From NCBI GenBank assembly GCA_013824115.1, contig PNNG01000019.1, forward strand, positions 1 through 64,000: DNA of 64,000 bases, in the 5' to 3' direction. A program made the position numbers and the translations under genes. The notes beneath the pieces are model-generated. The model saw nothing but the letters and a program-made list of their open reading frames with translations. It had not been told where the DNA came from and made no database searches. Positions 27,355 to 38,619 of this stretch are shown one piece after another (the first letter of the stretch is position 1; every line of letters starts with the position of its first letter). Origin of the DNA: Sphingobacteriaceae bacterium. GTDB lineage: Bacteria; Bacteroidota; Bacteroidia; UBA7662.

Positions 27355-27384
27355 GGCTCTCGGGATTTCGCTTCGCTCAACCTT
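27355..27384 (+). repeat. 30-bp dispersed repeat copy B
   Basis: GGCTCTCGGGATTTCGCTTCGCTCAACCTT; one mismatch to 20700-20729. Confidence 0.9.
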
Positions 27385-27449
27385 ACAGCCAATCACGCAA
27401 CATTGTTGCGGACTGCATGGTGCTTGCTTCTTTTTTATAAATTGCCTCC

Positions 27450-29858
27450 ATGGAAACGCTCACTGCCAACGGTAGTTTCGAAAAAATCATGGCCGGCGTA
27501 GCCGAAGCATCGGTATTGCTTGTAAAAAACTTGCCCTTCGAAGAAACCCTCGCCGCGGTGGTTCGCATCATGGGCAGCTCGGCACAAGCCGACCGTTGCT
27601 ACATTTTCCAAAACTCACAGATAAACAATGCGCTGTATATGAACCAGTTGGCCGAATGGACCGCCGCTGGCATCAGCATTCAGCTACACAATCCCGGTTT
27701 GCAAGAAGTGCCCTACAGCATCCATCCCTTCTTGCAAAGCGTACTCGAAGACGGCATGCCCTTTACAGCACAGGTGGCCCAAATGCCCGAGCCTTTTCAA
27801 AGCCTCATGGCGCAACAAGACATTCAGAGTTTTCTGTTTTTGCCCATCCGGGTGAAAAATGCTTTTTGGGGATATATTGGTTATGATGCGTGTAATTATC
27901 CACGCATCTGGCAAGATTTCGAAAGCGATGCCTTGCAAACCCTGGCCAATGCCTTTGGCTTCTACATCGAAAATCAGGAACTGCGAAACGCCCTCCAAAA
28001 CTCCAACCGCCGCTTTAACCTGGCCATCTCGGGCTCCAAAGACGGCATTTGGGAACTCGACCTCACCACCGGCAAATCGTTCCTGAGCGATTTGTGGCTC
28101 GAAATTTTTGGATATCAAGACGATCCGGGACCTTGGACGTATGCGCATTGGCTGTCGAAATTGCATCCACACGACCTCGACAGGGTAGACAAAGAGTATA
28201 CAGCCTACCTAGAAGGCGGGCATGGCACCATCGACCTCAACTACCGATACCAACACGGTCAAGGACATTATGTGTGGGTACACAGCCGAGCCGCAGCCGA
28301 ATGGGACGAATTGGGCCGCCCCGTTCGCATGGCGGGCAGCGATGCCGATATTACCGAAGGCAAATTGCAAGCTGAAGTATTGGCCGAAAACGAGCGACAG
28401 TACCGCAACTTGGTAAACAACCTGCAAGAAGTGGTTTTTGAGTCAGATGCCGACGGAAACTTTGTATTCTTGAATAAATCGTGGGAAACCCTTACGGGCT
28501 ACAGCCTCGAAGAAACCATAGGAAGGCCTGGCACCGAATTCGTCCACCCCAGCGAAACCCCCAAAATACCCGCATGGCGCGAAGCCATTGATTCACATCC
28601 TAGCAAATACATCCATTTAGAGGTACAGTACAAACACAAAAAAGGCCATGCCATTTGGGCCGAAGTCACTGCCAAACGCGTTTTCGATCAAGACGGCAAA
28701 ATGATAGGCACCACTGGCACGCTCATCGACCTCACGCCACGCCGACAAGCAGAGAGGATGCTGCAAATCAGCGAAGCCAAATACCGCTTAATCAGCGAAA
28801 ACATTACCGACGTAGTAACCCAACACGACGAACAAGGCCGCCTTACTTTTGCCTCGCCGTCGTTGCTCGAAATTTTGGGTCACGACCCACAGGAAGTACT
28901 GGGATTGAGTCCGATTGGCTACATCCACCCCCACGACCAAGAAACCCTTATTCAGCAAGGCTTTAAAAAGCTCATGGAGGGCAAAAAGCGGGTAAGCATA
29001 TCCTATCGCGTTCGACACAAAAGCGGCCGATATATCTGGATGGAATCAATCACCCGCATTTTGCGCGGGTCAAAGGGCGAGTTTATAGCCATACAAGCCT
29101 CCAGTCGCGATATTTCCTCTCGTAAAAAAGCCGAACAAGAGGTAGCTCGCGCTTTAGAAAAGGAAAAAGAGCTCATGGAACTGCGCTCACGCTTTATCAT
29201 GATGGCTTCTCACGAGTTTCGAACGCCACTGGCCACCATACGTTCGAGCCTCGATCTGATGCGGATGTACATAGACGCCGCCGAGCCCAACATCAAAGCC
29301 AAAACGCACAAACATTTCGACAAAATCCAGCTTGAAATTGAACGGGTAGGCGACTTGATGAACGACATCTTATTGCTGGGCAAACTCGAAGCCGGAAAAA
29401 CCAGTCTGAACTTGCAAGCCTGTTACCTACATACCTTGGTAGAGAATGTGATTGACCACCATTTTTCGAGTTCACAAAGCGAGCGGGTGCCCGAACTACA
29501 CACCGAAGGAACGCCTGTTTCGCTGCCAGTAGATGAACAGCTCCTGGGACATTGCCTCATCAACCTCATTGGCAATGCACTTAAATTTTCACCTGGACAA
29601 GGAGCACCCATCATACATGTGCAATATGGCCGACACAAAGCGGTGGTTCAAGTCACCGATTTTGGCATCGGCATCCCTTTGAAAGACAAAAAACGCATAT
29701 TTGAGCCCTTCTACCGGGCTTCTAATACCGATAAAATACCCGGTTCGGGACTCGGACTGGTGGTAGTAAAAGAATTTGTGCACCGCCACGGAGGCGTGGT
29801 GTACTGCAAGAGCAAGCCCTCCAAAGGAACCACCTTTACCATTGAACTCAAATCATGA
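27450..29858 (+). CDS. GAF/multi-PAS sensor histidine kinase
   Basis: 802 aa; PAS/PAC segments; MMASHEFRTPLATIRSS (H-box), NLIGNALKFSPG (N-box), DFGIGIP, GSGLGLVVV. Confidence 0.93.
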   Translation: METLTANGSFEKIMAGVAEASVLLVKNLPFEETLAAVVRIMGSSAQADRCYIFQNSQINNALYMNQLAEWTAAGISIQLHNPGLQEVPYSIHPFLQSVLEDGMPFTAQVAQMPEPFQSLMAQQDIQSFLFLPIRVKNAFWGYIGYDACNYPRIWQDFESDALQTLANAFGFYIENQELRNALQNSNRRFNLAISGSKDGIWELDLTTGKSFLSDLWLEIFGYQDDPGPWTYAHWLSKLHPHDLDRVDKEYTAYLEGGHGTIDLNYRYQHGQGHYVWVHSRAAAEWDELGRPVRMAGSDADITEGKLQAEVLAENERQYRNLVNNLQEVVFESDADGNFVFLNKSWETLTGYSLEETIGRPGTEFVHPSETPKIPAWREAIDSHPSKYIHLEVQYKHKKGHAIWAEVTAKRVFDQDGKMIGTTGTLIDLTPRRQAERMLQISEAKYRLISENITDVVTQHDEQGRLTFASPSLLEILGHDPQEVLGLSPIGYIHPHDQETLIQQGFKKLMEGKKRVSISYRVRHKSGRYIWMESITRILRGSKGEFIAIQASSRDISSRKKAEQEVARALEKEKELMELRSRFIMMASHEFRTPLATIRSSLDLMRMYIDAAEPNIKAKTHKHFDKIQLEIERVGDLMNDILLLGKLEAGKTSLNLQACYLHTLVENVIDHHFSSSQSERVPELHTEGTPVSLPVDEQLLGHCLINLIGNALKFSPGQGAPIIHVQYGRHKAVVQVTDFGIGIPLKDKKRIFEPFYRASNTDKIPGSGLGLVVVKEFVHRHGGVVYCKSKPSKGTTFTIELKS

Positions 29859-30592
29859 AGAAAGTACTCATTGTAGAAGACGAATTGCAATTACGCGAAA
29901 ATATTGTAGAGCTTTTTCAAGCCAGCGATTACGAAGTAATGGCTGCCGAAAACGGCTCCGAAGGCTACCTATTGGCTCAAAAACACCTGCCCGACCTGAT
30001 TGTGTCGGATGTGATCATGCCAGTAGAAGACGGTTTTTCGATGCTCAGCCGCATTCGGAGCAATCCGGCAACCGAGCTTACCCCTGTGGTATTTCTCACC
30101 GCCAAAAACATGGTTGAAGCCAAAGTGGAAGGTTTGGAGCTGGGTGCCGATGACTATGTTGTAAAGCCTTTCGCCGCCGCCGAGCTTTTGGCACGCGCGG
30201 CCAATCTCGTCCAAAAGCACGAAAAACTCCTCAAAAAATCGCTGTTAACCGTTAAAACCGAGGACATTCAACCCAAGCCAGAACTTTTGGTGAAAGAAAT
30301 CATCGATTTTATTGAAGAAAACCTCGGCAATTTCAACCTATCGGTAGATATGGTGGCCAAACACCTCCAAATCAGCAAATCAACCGTACAGCGCAAGCTC
30401 AAAGCCGCGGTCGACAAAAACCTCAATCAGCTCATCCGCGAGTATCGCTTGGAGAAGGCGCGTAAGATGATTGAACGTCAAGCAGGAAGTTTATCCGAAA
30501 TAGCCATCGCCACCGGCTTTAACAGCCTCAGCTATTTTAGCTACTCTTACAAAAAGTACTATGGCACAGCGCCTTCACAGCTGAAACGATAA
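29855..30592 (+). CDS. Response regulator with C-terminal AraC-type HTH
   Basis: KVLIVEDELQLREN...LIVSDVIMPVEDG receiver; KARKMIERQAGSLSEIAIATGFNSLSYFSYSYKKYYGTAPSQ; ATGA overlap with the kinase gene. Confidence 0.93.
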   Translation: MKKVLIVEDELQLRENIVELFQASDYEVMAAENGSEGYLLAQKHLPDLIVSDVIMPVEDGFSMLSRIRSNPATELTPVVFLTAKNMVEAKVEGLELGADDYVVKPFAAAELLARAANLVQKHEKLLKKSLLTVKTEDIQPKPELLVKEIIDFIEENLGNFNLSVDMVAKHLQISKSTVQRKLKAAVDKNLNQLIREYRLEKARKMIERQAGSLSEIAIATGFNSLSYFSYSYKKYYGTAPSQLKR

Positions 30593-30593
30593 A

Positions 30594-30851
30594 CTACTTC
30601 TCGGGAAGGGTATCTAACAGTTTCATGGTAAGCACAATGCCGCCGGCAATAAGCCCCAAAAGAAACAAAAAAGTAAAATAAAAACCTGGTCTCGACTGTT
30701 TTTTGATAGGCCGGAACATCAGTCCCTGCCAATGGCAGCTTTGGCAACGGTAAGAGCGGAATAAGGGATTGGGGGCCGTTTTGCTCACGGGGAGCAAACG
30801 GCCTGCTTTGTTGCAAGCAGGACAGACGCGAGGGCCTCTTGTATTCATCAT
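30594..30851 (-). CDS. Small zinc-ribbon membrane protein
   Basis: 85 aa; CPAC...CQSC plus one hydrophobic segment. Confidence 0.5.
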   Translation of the reverse strand: MMNTRGPRVCPACNKAGRLLPVSKTAPNPLFRSYRCQSCHWQGLMFRPIKKQSRPGFYFTFLFLLGLIAGGIVLTMKLLDTLPEK

Positions 30852-31004
30852 AGGTTGATAGCGAAATTAGGCCAGCCAGGGTGAACCACCAAAGAAAATA
30901 CATGAAAGGTGCATATTTTATTGTAAACCATCTACTTTATAAACTAAAACAACAATCGAGCAGCGGCTTTGCAAGCGATTGCCCGCTTTTACGTAGCTTT
31001 GAAC

Positions 31005-31511
31005 ATGAAAAAAGCCTTGTTAAGCGGACTTCTTGCCCTATTTATTGTACAGCATGCGATGGGCCAAATGAGTCAACTTTCGGTTTACAAGGCCAATGGT
31101 CAACTGGCCATGCGCATTTATCCAGGAGAAACGCTTCATTTGCGTACCCCAGCCGGCTGGCAGTCGGATGAGCTCGTGATGCTCTTAACCGACTCTATCG
31201 TGGTTGGAGACAAAAAATGGGCTTTGACCGACATTCAAAAAGTGCGAACTATCCGCAACGGTATGGCTGCATCGGGCGCCAATTTATTGGTTGCCGGCGT
31301 CATTTGGCCGGGCATTGTAGCCATCAATGGGCTCAGTGCTAATATTCGACCTTTGGTAACCAACCGTTCCCTCATCAGCAGTGCTTTTATGCTGGGCGGA
31401 GGGAGCCTGCTAACTGCCCTATCGCGCCGCAGCTACCGTACCACCGAACCCGGGCGCTTGCGGATTGTGCATTTTAACTTTGAAAAAACCACCCCCATTG
31501 CCATACCATGA
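31005..31511 (+). CDS. Exported hypothetical protein
   Basis: Signal peptide MKKALLSGLLALFIVQHAMGQ; start moved to 31005. Confidence 0.55.
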   Translation: MKKALLSGLLALFIVQHAMGQMSQLSVYKANGQLAMRIYPGETLHLRTPAGWQSDELVMLLTDSIVVGDKKWALTDIQKVRTIRNGMAASGANLLVAGVIWPGIVAINGLSANIRPLVTNRSLISSAFMLGGGSLLTALSRRSYRTTEPGRLRIVHFNFEKTTPIAIP

Positions 31512-31939
31512 GCCAAACCAACGAGCTGCTTCACGAAGCCTATGACGAATCGGGACATCTTATCAGTCCCCAACTACCCAAAGAAGTCCGCAATTTTTTA
31601 ATCGACATCGACGGCACCGTTACCGAGGATGTACCCAATGAAGAACCCGAGCGCATGAAAACTTGTGCCCCATTCCCCGATGCGTTGGAAATGGTAAACA
31701 AGTGGTACGACGAAGGACATATCATCACTTTTTTCACCTCTCGCACCGAAGATTTGCGTGAAATCACCGAAGTTTGGTTACAGGAACATGGCTTCAAATA
31801 CCATGGCCTGCTCATGAACAAACCCAGGGGTGGAAATTATCATTGGATTGACAATCACATTGTACGCGCCACCCGTTATGAAGGCAAGTTTACCGATTTG
31901 GTTCGCATGACCAAAACCATAGAAGTTTTCAAAGATTAA
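31508..31939 (+). CDS. HAD-like phosphatase family protein
   Basis: NFLIDIDGTVTED (DxDGT), ITFFTSRTEDLREIT; ATGA overlap with the previous gene. Confidence 0.7.
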   Translation: MSQTNELLHEAYDESGHLISPQLPKEVRNFLIDIDGTVTEDVPNEEPERMKTCAPFPDALEMVNKWYDEGHIITFFTSRTEDLREITEVWLQEHGFKYHGLLMNKPRGGNYHWIDNHIVRATRYEGKFTDLVRMTKTIEVFKD

Positions 31940-31990
31940 CTTTCGAAAACCACCTAAATACTATTTTTTTGCATCACAAATCGTAGGAGA

Positions 31991-32344
31991 ATGAACAAAA
32001 TCACTGCTGGTTACAAAATGTTGATGGTATTGGCCAACGCCGATGGCACACACCTCGAAGAAGAACACGCGCTGATTGTTAATTACCTGGGCGAATCTTA
32101 CGATCCACGTACCATTGGATTGGCCATGGAAAGCGAACGTATCCGGTTACAAGCCATGCCCACCGATGCCCTCATGCTCGAGTTCAGGGAAGCCATGAAT
32201 GCCTACTTCAGCCAAAGTTCCATTACCGAAAGGTCGTCTTTCCTCCAGCTGGCCATGGACCTCATTAAGTCTGACAACCACATCAGCAAAGAAGAAAACA
32301 GCTTCATCAACAAGCTTTTCGACGCCTGGGGCGAAACCGAATAA
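31991..32344 (+). CDS. TerB-like/hypothetical small helical protein
   Basis: 117 aa; YKMLMVLANADGTHLEEEHALIVNYL...MDLIKSDNHISKEENSFINKLFDAWG. Confidence 0.5.
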   Translation: MNKITAGYKMLMVLANADGTHLEEEHALIVNYLGESYDPRTIGLAMESERIRLQAMPTDALMLEFREAMNAYFSQSSITERSSFLQLAMDLIKSDNHISKEENSFINKLFDAWGETE

Positions 32345-34020
32345 TGAAACTTCCGCTGGTGCCCTCCCATTGGGCCGAAAAGTGGGCATGGATACTCCTG
32401 TTTGCCTTGGCTTGGGTGGCCGGATTGGGACTCAGCCTCTGGGACCAGGATGAGGCCGCATATGCTGGCTTTGCTTGGAATATGCAGCACACTGGGAACT
32501 GGCTCATTCCCGAATTCCTGTGGAGTGAAATCCACCGCAAGCCTCCTTTTCTTTTTTGGAGCATTGCGGTAGCTTACGATTTTTTTGGGGTTCACGAATG
32601 GGTCATCCGTTTGCCCTCCTTGCTGGCCTTGTTTGGTACCGTATTGTTGGTGCGTTACCAGGCAGCCATTTCTTTTGGCACTCAAGTAGCACGCATAGCC
32701 GCCTGGCTGTTGGCAGCCAACATATTCCTTCCGCATTTGGCCAAACTGGGCGTTACCGATGCCCTTTTGCTGTTTTTCGAAACCTTGGCGGCACTATCAC
32801 TCATCAATTTCTTTCACCTGCCCAAATTGAGGCACCAATTGCTTTTTGTGCTTGGCACAGCCGGCGCCCTATTGGTCAAGGGTCCTCCTGTTTTGATTCT
32901 CACCTTTGGCATATTGGGACTCATTTTGGTTTTTTCAGCCGAGCGCAAAACCATCCTCCGATTTCACCCCTGGTTCTTGTTTCCGCTAGCAGCCATCCCA
33001 CTCTTTTTGTGGGGTCGCATGGCTTGGCTCAACGATGGAGGCGTGCTCATCAGCTGGATGATTGATTGGTATACCCTCCGGCGCGTGGGAAGCGATGTGT
33101 TGGGACAAACGGGCCCTCCCGGGTATCATTTTTTGGTCATGGCCATCGGCTTTTTGCCCGTTTTGGCATTTTTACCCGGCGCCTTCGGCTTGCACTTCAA
33201 ACAAGCCATTCGAAAAAATGGCTCTTTCAAATCGTTTGTGCTGGTAGCTTGGGCCATTGCTGGCTGGGTGATTTATGAAATCATGAAATCCAAGCTGCCT
33301 ACCTATGCCATAGGCGCCTATCCGGCCATTGCCCTCATGCTGGCCTCTTACCTGGGTGAGCTTCCAACGAATGCAGTTATCAAACAACGTCGGTTGATTT
33401 GGGGCACTGTATTTTATTTGCTGATGAGCGTATTACTGGCCGTTGCCATTCCGACTTTGGTGAAGGCACCGGTAGGGGGGCAAATGCTCTTCCCGACCGA
33501 AGCGCTGCCCACTGCCTATTTGATGGCCTTTTGTTTGGTGGTACCTGCGCTGCTGGCCGCCTGGCTTTTGTATAAATCGCAATACGCCTGGGCCTTGCGA
33601 AGCATGTTTTTGCAATCGATCTTGTTTTTAATACTCGCCTGGCAGGCCCTGGTGCCCTCCATAGAGCCTCAACGATCGGCAGGCAAACAAGCCGCCGAGT
33701 ATGCCGCGCTCAACAGCTTTGGCCTGCCTGTGATTCTTACCAGCAATTTTGAATTGCCCAGCATTCCCTTCTACTTGGTGGCCCATCGCTGCCGTTTTAT
33801 AGAATCACCCGAACTCACCGCTTGGCTGCCCGCACTCGAAAATCGCAAACAGCTCCTCATATTCAATAGCAGCAATATCGATCAACTGAAAATCATTGCC
33901 ACCGAAGCCGGATTGGGTTACCGCATCGAAAAAGAAATTCCAGGCTTCATCAGCGACCGGGGGAAATTCACCACCTGGTACATTGTACGCGGACAAAGGG
34001 CCTTTCAGGCCGAGGAATAG
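32344..34020 (+). CDS. ArnT-like glycosyltransferase (GT39/PMT-like membrane protein)
   Basis: 558 aa; WDQDEAAYAGFAWNM, multiple TM segments, KSKLPTYAIGAYPAIALM. Confidence 0.82.
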   Translation: MKLPLVPSHWAEKWAWILLFALAWVAGLGLSLWDQDEAAYAGFAWNMQHTGNWLIPEFLWSEIHRKPPFLFWSIAVAYDFFGVHEWVIRLPSLLALFGTVLLVRYQAAISFGTQVARIAAWLLAANIFLPHLAKLGVTDALLLFFETLAALSLINFFHLPKLRHQLLFVLGTAGALLVKGPPVLILTFGILGLILVFSAERKTILRFHPWFLFPLAAIPLFLWGRMAWLNDGGVLISWMIDWYTLRRVGSDVLGQTGPPGYHFLVMAIGFLPVLAFLPGAFGLHFKQAIRKNGSFKSFVLVAWAIAGWVIYEIMKSKLPTYAIGAYPAIALMLASYLGELPTNAVIKQRRLIWGTVFYLLMSVLLAVAIPTLVKAPVGGQMLFPTEALPTAYLMAFCLVVPALLAAWLLYKSQYAWALRSMFLQSILFLILAWQALVPSIEPQRSAGKQAAEYAALNSFGLPVILTSNFELPSIPFYLVAHRCRFIESPELTAWLPALENRKQLLIFNSSNIDQLKIIATEAGLGYRIEKEIPGFISDRGKFTTWYIVRGQRAFQAEE

Positions 34021-34068
34021 ACAAACAAGCTGCATTAAAGTGGCCTTGAAACTGGCGCGATGGCCTCT

Positions 34069-34674
34069 TCAATAGCCAAAAGGAATCCGCTGTTGGATAG
34101 ATCGGCCAAGGGTGATTTCATCGGCATACTCCAACTCGCCTCCAATGGCAATGCCCCGTGCAATGGTGCTCATTTTTATGCCCGAATCCTTGAGTTTGCG
34201 GGCAATGTAAAATGCCGTGGTATCGCCCTCTTGCGTGGCAGAAAAGGCCAACACCATTTCTCTGATTGCCCCCGATTGCACCCGCTCTTCGAGCGAGGCC
34301 ATTTTCAGTTGGTCAGGGCCAATACCGTCCATCGGCATGATCAATCCGCCCAAAACGTGGTAAACCCCATGGAACTGCCCTGTGTTTTCGATGGCAATTA
34401 CATCGCGCATATCGGCCACCACGCATACCAGTCCGGCATCGCGCTGTTTATTGGCGCAAATCTGGCATAAATCGGCATCGCTGATGTTGTGGCATTGTTG
34501 GCAGTACCGAATGTCGCTGGCCAATTTCCGCAGCGCCTCCGACAACTGCAATGCCTCCGCCGGATCCTGTCGCAATACATGTAAAGTCAACCGCAAAGCA
34601 GTCTTTTTACCAATGCCCGGAAAACGCGAAAAAGCCATAACTGCTTCTTCAATGAGGCGCGAAGGAAAATTCAT
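34069..34674 (-). CDS. recR: Recombination mediator RecR
   Basis: [33 protein letters not shown] zinc motif, Toprim [12 protein letters not shown]; start at [10 protein letters not shown]. Confidence 0.95.
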   Translation of the reverse strand: MNFPSRLIEEAVMAFSRFPGIGKKTALRLTLHVLRQDPAEALQLSEALRKLASDIRYCQQCHNISDADLCQICANKQRDAGLVCVVADMRDVIAIENTGQFHGVYHVLGGLIMPMDGIGPDQLKMASLEERVQSGAIREMVLAFSATQEGDTTAFYIARKLKDSGIKMSTIARGIAIGGELEYADEITLGRSIQQRIPFGY

Positions 34675-34722
34675 AGGCTCAAAAATACTACCTTCGCTCG
34701 TAGTTCTGCTGAAAATTCCTGC

Positions 34723-36174
34723 ATGCAACCCACCTTCATTTTGGGCCTCATTGGCACCTACTTCCTTTTCCTCATCCTCATTGCCCGCATTACGGGCCGC
34801 AAAGCTGATAATACCTCGTTTTTCCTAGCCGGAAAATCATCGCCTTGGTATTTGGTAGCCTTTGGCATGATTGGCTCTAGCCTATCGGGGGTTACCTTTA
34901 TCAGCATTCCAGGAACGGTCAACACCCAGTATTTCAGCTATATGCAGCTGGTATTGGGCTATTTTTTGGGCTATCTGGTGATTATCAAAGTGCTGCTACC
35001 GCTCTATTACCGCATGCAGCTCACCAGCATTTATGCCTATCTCAACACCCGTTTCGGCACTTACAGCCATAAAACCGGCGCCTCTTTTTTTCTGCTCTCC
35101 CGCTCTATCGGATCGTCATTTAGGTTGTATTTGGTGGCCATGGTGCTCGATAGCTTTGTGCTGGGGCCCATGGGCATTCCATTTGGCGCAACAGTGGCAG
35201 GTACCATCTTGCTCATTTGGCTATATACTTACCGCAGTGGCATCAAAACCATTATTTGGACCGATACCCTCCAAACCGCTTTCATGTTGCTGGCCGTTTT
35301 GGTATCTATAGGCATTATTGGTAATGGTTTGCAAACCGAATGGACAGATTTAGGGCAGCTGGTAGCACAAAGTAAGTATAGCCAGGTGTTTTTCTGGGAA
35401 TGGGACGATCCGCGTAACTTCTTCAAAATGTTCTTTTCGGGCGCTTTTATTACCATTGTAATGACCGGCCTCGACCAAGACATGATGCAGAAAAACCTGA
35501 GTTGCCGCAGCTTGGAAGATGCACAAAAAAATATGCTCAGCTTCAGCCTGGTACTTATTGGCGTAAACGCCTTGTTTTTGAGTCTAGGTGCGCTTTTGTA
35601 TCTCTATGTTGAAAGTCACGGATTGAGCCTGCCTGCCAAAGCCGACCAGTTGTTTCCCATGTTGGCCCTCGAGCATTTTGGCACTTTGGCGGGAGTAACC
35701 TTTGTCATTGGCCTCATTGCCGCCGCATATTCGAGTGCCGATTCGGCATTAACCGCCATGACCACCTCTTTTTGTGTCGATTTTTTAGGCTTTACGCCCG
35801 AAAAAGGCAGTATAAAAACCCGCATGGGAGTACACATAGGCATATCGGTTTTCATTGGGTTGCAAATTTGGTTGTTCAAATCGCTGCATAACGACTCGCT
35901 CATCACCCAATTATTCACCGTAGCGGGCTATACTTATGGACCTTTGCTCGGTCTGTATGCATTTGGGTTATTTACGCCTTGGCAGGTGCGCGACAAATGG
36001 GTACCCGTGTTGGCAATAATTGCCCCAATTCTTTGTTTCTTCCTCAGCCAAAATTCCGAAAAGTGGCTGAATGGTTATAAATTTGGCTTTGAACTATTAA
36101 TGGTAAACGGCCTCCTCACATTTGCCGGATTATGGCTTATTCGCCGCAAAGGAGGCACAAAACAAACAGCATGA
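34723..36174 (+). CDS. Sodium:solute symporter family protein
   Basis: 483 aa, polytopic; [41 protein letters not shown]. Confidence 0.88.
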   Translation: MQPTFILGLIGTYFLFLILIARITGRKADNTSFFLAGKSSPWYLVAFGMIGSSLSGVTFISIPGTVNTQYFSYMQLVLGYFLGYLVIIKVLLPLYYRMQLTSIYAYLNTRFGTYSHKTGASFFLLSRSIGSSFRLYLVAMVLDSFVLGPMGIPFGATVAGTILLIWLYTYRSGIKTIIWTDTLQTAFMLLAVLVSIGIIGNGLQTEWTDLGQLVAQSKYSQVFFWEWDDPRNFFKMFFSGAFITIVMTGLDQDMMQKNLSCRSLEDAQKNMLSFSLVLIGVNALFLSLGALLYLYVESHGLSLPAKADQLFPMLALEHFGTLAGVTFVIGLIAAAYSSADSALTAMTTSFCVDFLGFTPEKGSIKTRMGVHIGISVFIGLQIWLFKSLHNDSLITQLFTVAGYTYGPLLGLYAFGLFTPWQVRDKWVPVLAIIAPILCFFLSQNSEKWLNGYKFGFELLMVNGLLTFAGLWLIRRKGGTKQTA

Positions 36175-36884
36175 GTAACGACAAAGAAGAGTTGATCCGC
36201 GGGGCTTTTGAACAGAAAAGCTGGACAGAAATCAAAGCTGCCTCCTCTTGGCAGATTTTTAAAATAATCGCCGAATTTGTAGAAGGCTTCGAAAAGCTTT
36301 CGCGCATTGGGCCATGTGTATCCATTTTCGGATCGGCACGTACCAAACCCGACAATAAATACTACATCCTGGCCGAAGAAATTGGCCGTAAACTCACTGA
36401 AAAAGGCTACGGAGTCATCACCGGTGGCGGACCGGGCATCATGGAAGCCGGTAACAAAGGCGCTAAACTGGCCGGTGGCAAATCGGTGGGTTTAAATATC
36501 GACCTCCCCTTTGAGCAGTTCAGCAACCCCTACATCGATGGCGACAAACTCATCAATTTCGACTACTTCTTTGTTCGCAAATTGATGTTTATCAAATATG
36601 CCCAGGGTTTCATTGTGCTTCCCGGTGGTTTTGGCACCATGGACGAATTGTTTGAGGCCCTTACCCTCATTCAAACCCGCAAAATTGGCAAGTTTCCTAT
36701 TGTATTGGTGGGCAGTAGTTACTGGCAGGGCCTTATTGATTGGCTGAAAGACACCATGCACGAAGTGGAACACAACATCAATATCAGCGACCTTGATTTG
36801 ATGAAAATTGTTGATAACGCCGACGATGCTGTAGAACATATTGAAGACTTCTATAGCAAATACGTCTTGAGTCCAAACTTCTAA
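36171..36884 (+). CDS. LOG family (TIGR00730) protein
   Basis: VITGGGPGIMEAGNKGA and VLPGGFGTMDELFEALTLIQT. Confidence 0.92.
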   Translation: MSNDKEELIRGAFEQKSWTEIKAASSWQIFKIIAEFVEGFEKLSRIGPCVSIFGSARTKPDNKYYILAEEIGRKLTEKGYGVITGGGPGIMEAGNKGAKLAGGKSVGLNIDLPFEQFSNPYIDGDKLINFDYFFVRKLMFIKYAQGFIVLPGGFGTMDELFEALTLIQTRKIGKFPIVLVGSSYWQGLIDWLKDTMHEVEHNINISDLDLMKIVDNADDAVEHIEDFYSKYVLSPNF

Positions 36885-36885
36885 A

Positions 36886-38619
36886 ATGCGTTTTACCCAT
36901 ATTCTTGCCCGATGTTTCACCATCGGGCTTTGTGGCATACAGCTCTCGGCACATGCGCAAAACTACCCAGCCAACTACTTCCGTTCGCCGCTCGACATTC
37001 CACTGAAGCTTTCGGGTACTTTTGGAGAGCTGCGTACCAACCATTTTCACAGTGGCTTAGACATTCGTACCAATTCCGTGGAGGGCTTGCCTGTTTTTGC
37101 AGCTGCCGAAGGGCATGTGAGTCGCATTAAAATATCGGCTTACGGCTACGGAAATGCCATTTACATCGACCATCCCAATGGCTATACCACGCTCTATGCG
37201 CATTTACGCGATTTCGACGAGCCTATTGCATCGTGGATCGAACAAAAGCATTACGAAAAGAAGTCGTTTGAACTCGATATAGCGCTTTTTCCCAACGAGT
37301 TGCCTGTAACCAAAGGCCAGCGCATTGCTTTCAGCGGAAATACGGGAGGCAGTGGCGGTCCCCACCTGCATTTTGAAGTGCGCGACACCAAAACCGAAGC
37401 CGTCATCAATCCGCGTCATTTCGGCTTTCGGGTGGCCGATGAAGTAGCGCCTGTGATCGACTTCCTGGAGCTGGTTCCTTATGGCCCCAGTGCACAAATT
37501 GGCGGGAGTAAATTGCCGCGGAAAATCGCATTGCAGCGCACCAGCGGCAACATTTACAGCACCCAAGCCGTACCCGAAATTTTAGGTCCGGTTTATTTGC
37601 AAGTAAAAACCTGGGACAAACATACGGGCAATGAATTTCGAAATGGCGTTTACCAAATCGTATTGCGTCATGGCAACGATACACTCTATCATTTCAAAGC
37701 CGATCGTTTTGAGTTTAATGAAACCCGCTATGCCAATGCCGTAATGGATTATGAGGCGCGTATGCTTAACAAAGTGCAGATCTACCGTTGTTTCAAATCG
37801 GCAGGTAATTTACTAAGCATGCTTCCCCGCCATGCCCCTACAGGACTCATCCAATTGTCGCCGGGCGAAACCAGGGTTTTCGACCTCTTGGTTACCGACT
37901 TCGACGGCAATGCATCGCAAACCAAACTGCAAATGAGAGGTGCCGAGCAAGCGCAGGCCAATTTGCAGGAAAGCAATTTCACGAGCATCACCGAACGTGT
38001 ATTGCCTAACCAGCCCTGGTTATGGCAAAACGACGAAGTGCAGCTACAAATGCCTGCCAACAACCTATACGACACCTTGCATTTCGTTTACAAGCGCAGT
38101 GTAAAGCCTTATGCCATGTTCAGCTCGGTACACAGCATCCATCATGCATCTGTGCCTGTGCATGCCTTCTATGAGCTCGCCATCAGGCAAACGGGCTTGG
38201 TAGATAGCCTGCGAAACAAGACCGTTATGGTGAACATCAATATCAGCAAAGGCAGAACTGCTGTTACCGGCAAATGGGATGGCCCCTGGTTTCGCGCCAA
38301 AGTACGGGGTTTAGGCGATTATTACCTGGCGCTCGATACCATTCCGCCGAGCATCAAGAACATCAATGCTCGCCTGGAAGGCAGTTACAGCAGGGGACAG
38401 CAAATTCGCTTTACCCTGGCCGACAACCTGGCAGGACTGCAGTCGTATGAATTGTACTTGGGCGAAACCTGGCAAAAAGCCATTTTCGACGGGAAAACCG
38501 CCACCCTGAGCTATACTTTTTCACAAAACAGTCCGAAAGGAAATCTTCCGCTCCGTTTGGTTGTTAAAGATGCTGTTGGAAATGTTTCCACTTTTCAAAC
38601 CCAAATAAACAGTTTATGA
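36886..38619 (+). CDS. M23 family metallopeptidase
   Basis: GELRTNHFHSGLDIRT...GYTTLYAHL...GNTGGSGGPHLHFEVRD. Confidence 0.92.
   Translation: MRFTHILARCFTIGLCGIQLSAHAQNYPANYFRSPLDIPLKLSGTFGELRTNHFHSGLDIRTNSVEGLPVFAAAEGHVSRIKISAYGYGNAIYIDHPNGYTTLYAHLRDFDEPIASWIEQKHYEKKSFELDIALFPNELPVTKGQRIAFSGNTGGSGGPHLHFEVRDTKTEAVINPRHFGFRVADEVAPVIDFLELVPYGPSAQIGGSKLPRKIALQRTSGNIYSTQAVPEILGPVYLQVKTWDKHTGNEFRNGVYQIVLRHGNDTLYHFKADRFEFNETRYANAVMDYEARMLNKVQIYRCFKSAGNLLSMLPRHAPTGLIQLSPGETRVFDLLVTDFDGNASQTKLQMRGAEQAQANLQESNFTSITERVLPNQPWLWQNDEVQLQMPANNLYDTLHFVYKRSVKPYAMFSSVHSIHHASVPVHAFYELAIRQTGLVDSLRNKTVMVNINISKGRTAVTGKWDGPWFRAKVRGLGDYYLALDTIPPSIKNINARLEGSYSRGQQIRFTLADNLAGLQSYELYLGETWQKAIFDGKTATLSYTFSQNSPKGNLPLRLVVKDAVGNVSTFQTQINSL

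Noticed and set aside
27160-27440. Possible structured ncRNA in the lpdA-kinase intergenic region
   Set aside because: Contains small GC-rich stems (CGGCC...GGCCG) and the 30-bp repeat, but no recognisable RNA family or clear promoter/terminator pair.
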